Source of the DNA: Fidelibacterota bacterium
GTDB lineage: Bacteria > Fidelibacterota > UBA8477 > JABMPR01
DNA: 6,763 nucleotides
Direction of reading: 5' to 3'
Assembly: GCA_030595455.1 (NCBI GenBank)
Contig: JAUVDF010000051.1
Coordinates: forward strand, 1 to 6,763
Each line of letters opens with the position of its first letter. Positions within the stretch are counted from its first letter, which is position 1. Made by a program: the position numbers and the translations under genes. Below, piece after piece: positions 6,227 through 6,763 of this stretch. Under the pieces are notes generated by a model. The model worked only from the letters and a program-made list of their open reading frames with translations. It had not been told where the DNA came from and did no database searches.

Positions 6227-6763
6227 ATGAAATTATATAAAATGTTGAGAATATTAATCGGAAGCTTGCTGCTTGTTTCAGCTGCGTTTTCCCAAAGTGC
6301 CTTATTCTTGCTGATCGCTCCCGGTGCCAGAGCAGGCGGAATGGGTGAAGCACATGTGGCTGTGGCCGATGATTCATACGCTACTTATTGGAATCCGGCT
6401 GGTCTGGGTTTTCAAGAGGGCTATGAGCTGGCCGGTATGCATGTGAACTGGTTGCCTGGTTTGGTCGATGATATGTATTATGACTTTTTAGCAGGACGGG
6501 CACCAGTTGAGAATCTAGGCGTATTTGGTGGACATGTTATTTACCTCAATGCAGGTGAACAACAATACACAGATGCCAACGGCAACAACTTGGGTACCTT
6601 TCTTACCTATTTTACATCTGGTGCCTTGAGTTATAGCACCATGATTGCCCAGAATACCAGTATTGGATTCAATTTTAAAATATTATACCAGCATCTAACT
6701 GATAAAACCGTTGGAACAGAACGGACCAAGGGTACTGCAACTAATTTTGGCTTTGACGCAGGG
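6227..6763 (+). CDS. PorV/PorQ-family outer-membrane beta-barrel protein (3' truncated)
   Basis: The frame is open from the ATG at 6227 to the last base (179 codons), so the C-terminus is missing. Residues 1-22 are a signal peptide (MKLYKMLRILIGSLLLVSAAFS), with cleavage likely before Gln23. The mature N-terminus has APGARAGGMGEAHVAVADD (31-49) followed by YWNPAGLG (54-61). These are the hallmark N-terminal motifs of the PorV/PorQ (UPF0164) family, related to FadL barrels. Amphipathic strands follow (LGVFGGHVIYL, TSIGFNFKILY). In Bacteroidetes PorV is the outer-membrane shuttle of the type IX secretion system, but many paralogues occur in genomes and their roles are not known, so the symbol is not assigned. 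The gene is preceded by a Shine-Dalgarno and a terminator, and no other gene of that secretion system is in the window. It shares its N-terminal layout with the barrel gene at 315-1490. Confidence 0.88.
   Translation, partial: MKLYKMLRILIGSLLLVSAAFSQSALFLLIAPGARAGGMGEAHVAVADDSYATYWNPAGLGFQEGYELAGMHVNWLPGLVDDMYYDFLAGRAPVENLGVFGGHVIYLNAGEQQYTDANGNNLGTFLTYFTSGALSYSTMIAQNTSIGFNFKILYQHLTDKTVGTERTKGTATNFGFDAG

Overview
The window is one co-directional stretch of bacterial chromosome with every supported gene on the + strand. It has moderate-to-low GC, short gaps and small overlaps. It suggests a Gram-negative member of the Bacteroidetes/Chlorobi/Fibrobacteres superphylum or a relative such as Marinimicrobia. 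The reasons are a PorV-like barrel, a second FadL/PorV-like barrel paired with a TPR lipoprotein, an SHMT with the Bacteroidetes-style insertion, and several genes without a recognisable Shine-Dalgarno. The phylum is an inference from protein style, not from a marker gene.

Layout. Positions 1-318 are the 3' end of an unidentified, probably envelope or surface, protein. It overlaps by 4 nt a predicted outer-membrane beta-barrel gene (315-1490). A TPR lipoprotein follows (1501-2775; the start is placed at 1501 because a strong Shine-Dalgarno and a lipobox fit there). These three form an envelope block. Next is a nucleotide/one-carbon block: rpiB (2794-3243), glyA (3236-4534, overlapping rpiB by 8 nt) and nrdR (4544-4987). 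Then come an MlaF-type ABC ATPase (5025-5774) and, 3 nt later, a small Trm112-like protein whose zinc cysteines are mostly absent (5778-6041). A 185-nt gap holds a clear Rho-independent terminator (about 6173-6205). Only 21 nt after its T-run a PorV/PorQ-family outer-membrane protein begins (6227 to the window end, truncated).

How the genes fit together. RpiB makes ribose 5-phosphate for nucleotides, SHMT makes 5,10-methylene-tetrahydrofolate for thymidylate and purines, and NrdR represses ribonucleotide reductase genes. The middle block is therefore coherent around DNA-precursor supply. The flanking genes are envelope functions: two barrels, a lipoprotein and a lipid-transport ATPase.

I see no mobile element, CRISPR array, tRNA or rRNA, and no clearly new system. 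The points most worth a second look are the terminator lodged between any plausible promoter and the porV-like start codon, the MlaF ATPase without visible partners, and the degenerate Trm112-like protein beside it.
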